This document shows positions 4,223 through 5,069 of a DNA stretch of 5,069 nucleotides, in pieces. Origin of the DNA: Alphaproteobacteria bacterium (GTDB taxonomy: Bacteria > Pseudomonadota > Alphaproteobacteria > UBA1280 > UBA12223). The number at the start of each line of letters is the position of its first letter. The first letter of the stretch is position 1. The stretch lies in NCBI GenBank assembly GCA_003450915.1, contig DMEM01000033.1, positions 1 to 5,069 on the forward strand, written 5' to 3'. The notes under the pieces are model-generated. The model had not been told where the DNA came from. It did no database searches and worked only from the letters and a program-made list of their open reading frames with translations. A program made the translations under genes and the position numbers.

Positions 4223-5069
4223 TTATCTTTGAACCTTTCTTCTTGGACCTTTTCTAAATGAGTGTTTACTCATAAGTTCTGCTTGAACTTGTTCTTTAAT
4301 GTATCTTTTAACATCTTCAAAGATACCGATAACAACACCAACCATAATTAAAATGCTTGTTCCGCTAAATTGTGTTGCTAAGCTAATTTGTAGACCTAAT
4401 AATTCAGGTAATACGCAAACTAGCACAAGGTAAATAGCACCAATAAATGTTAATCTTGTTAATAAGTAATCAAAATACATTTGTGTTGGCTTACCTGGGC
4501 GGATACCAGGAATAAAGTTACCATTTTTTCTTAAACCTTCTGATTGTTCTTTAGTATCGAACATAACTGAAGCAAATAAGAATGAGAATACCACGATAGT
4601 TAAGGCATATAATGCTACATAACCCATGCTACCTCTAGCTAAGTAAGTTGACAATGTCACAGCAAACTCAGACTCAGGAATTAAGCTTAGACCACCTGTA
4701 ATGAAGATAATTACTGATGATGCAAAAATAACTGGCATAACACCTGGTGTGTTAACTTTAAATGGCAGATATGCTTCATTTGAAAAATCAATATTACCTT
4801 GCTTAGCTTGAGAAAGAGCTCTTGGATTTTTAAGAATCAATCTTCTTTCTGAGCTTTCAACAAAGCAAACAAAACCAAGCATAATAAATACCCAAATAAC
4901 AATACCCAATAGAGTAAAGCCTGACACTGTACCAACTTGATTCATTTCAAAAGCTTGAATAATTGAAGCTGGCATTTCAGCAACAATACCTGCAAAAATT
5001 AAAACTGAAAGACCATTATAAAGACCTTTTGCTGTAATTCTTTCACCTAACCACATCAAGAACATAGTA
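4223..5069 (-). CDS. secY: Protein translocase subunit SecY (N-terminus off the right edge)
   Basis: SecY is the inner-membrane channel through which SecA- or ribosome-delivered proteins cross or enter the membrane. About 282 residues are present, the C-terminal two thirds of a protein of about 440. The frame stays open to the right edge, where it reads TMFLMWLGE, an internal SecY motif near the end of TM4, so the ATG at 5065 is not the true start. Counting from that Met, six hydrophobic segments fit TM5-TM10: about 15-35, 48-68, 108-130, 147-169, 203-223 and 236-255. The cytosolic loop before TM9 holds NFIPGIRPGKPT; its Arg189 corresponds to the functionally important Arg357 of E. coli. The C-terminus is a basic cytosolic tail ending RKGPRRKVQR. 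The stop TAA lies 3 nt before adk. Apart from the window edge nothing is damaged. Confidence 0.98.
   Translation of the reverse strand, partial: TMFLMWLGERITAKGLYNGLSVLIFAGIVAEMPASIIQAFEMNQVGTVSGFTLLGIVIWVFIMLGFVCFVESSERRLILKNPRALSQAKQGNIDFSNEAYLPFKVNTPGVMPVIFASSVIIFITGGLSLIPESEFAVTLSTYLARGSMGYVALYALTIVVFSFLFASVMFDTKEQSEGLRKNGNFIPGIRPGKPTQMYFDYLLTRLTFIGAIYLVLVCVLPELLGLQISLATQFSGTSILIMVGVVIGIFEDVKRYIKEQVQAELMSKHSFRKGPRRKVQR

Noticed and set aside
5063..5065. ATG at 5065 as the true start of the right-most gene
   Set aside because: The frame continues to the right edge and the Met is the internal one of the conserved TMFLMWLGE motif of SecY, so the gene is only cut by the window.
860..5069. 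Recoding of TGA, since none of the eight stop codons is TGA
   Set aside because: All six tryptophans I checked (RpoA 7 and 322, S11 44, S13 16, and two in SecY) use TGG and no in-frame TGA occurs. Eight stops are too few in AT-rich DNA to mean anything.

Overview
The window is the distal end of a bacterial ribosomal-protein superoperon (spc/alpha region). Every gene lies on the minus strand, so transcription runs from the right edge to the left. In that order it holds: secY (N-terminal part cut off by the right edge), adk, infA, rpmJ, rpsM, rpsK, rpoA and rplQ, then a hairpin terminator, then the start of an unrecognised lysine-rich protein that runs off the left edge.

The DNA is AT-rich, with A/T-rich codon choice throughout. 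Recalled family sequences point to an AT-rich alphaproteobacterium: the RpoA C-terminal domain (VRSANCLKNDNIVYIGD, then NWPPENIEELAKKFE), S11, S13 and L17 all read as alphaproteobacterial, and rpsD is absent between rpsK and rpoA. However, infA and rpmJ sit between adk and rpsM, and L36 is the short zinc-cysteine form. Both are unlike the usual alphaproteobacterial state as I know it. The lineage may be deep-branching or divergent, or the infA-rpmJ pair may have another history. This assignment is inference, not a search result.

The genes are tightly packed (gaps of 3 to 66 nt), which suggests one polycistronic message with translational coupling. SecY is the translocon channel, Adk balances adenylate nucleotides, and IF-1, L36, S13, S11 and L17 serve translation. 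RpoA is the assembly scaffold and regulator-contact subunit of RNA polymerase. infA and rpsM both begin with GTG behind good Shine-Dalgarno sequences. All eight visible stop codons are TAA or TAG.

The main open questions are the unknown protein at positions 1-777 and how it is transcribed, since the hairpin ends only 20 nt before its start codon. Further points are the infA-rpmJ/L36 anomaly in an otherwise alphaproteobacterial-looking operon and a mosaic adenylate kinase LID that keeps only one of the usual metal ligands. I see no mobile element, CRISPR array, tRNA or rRNA, and nothing that clearly amounts to a new multi-gene system.
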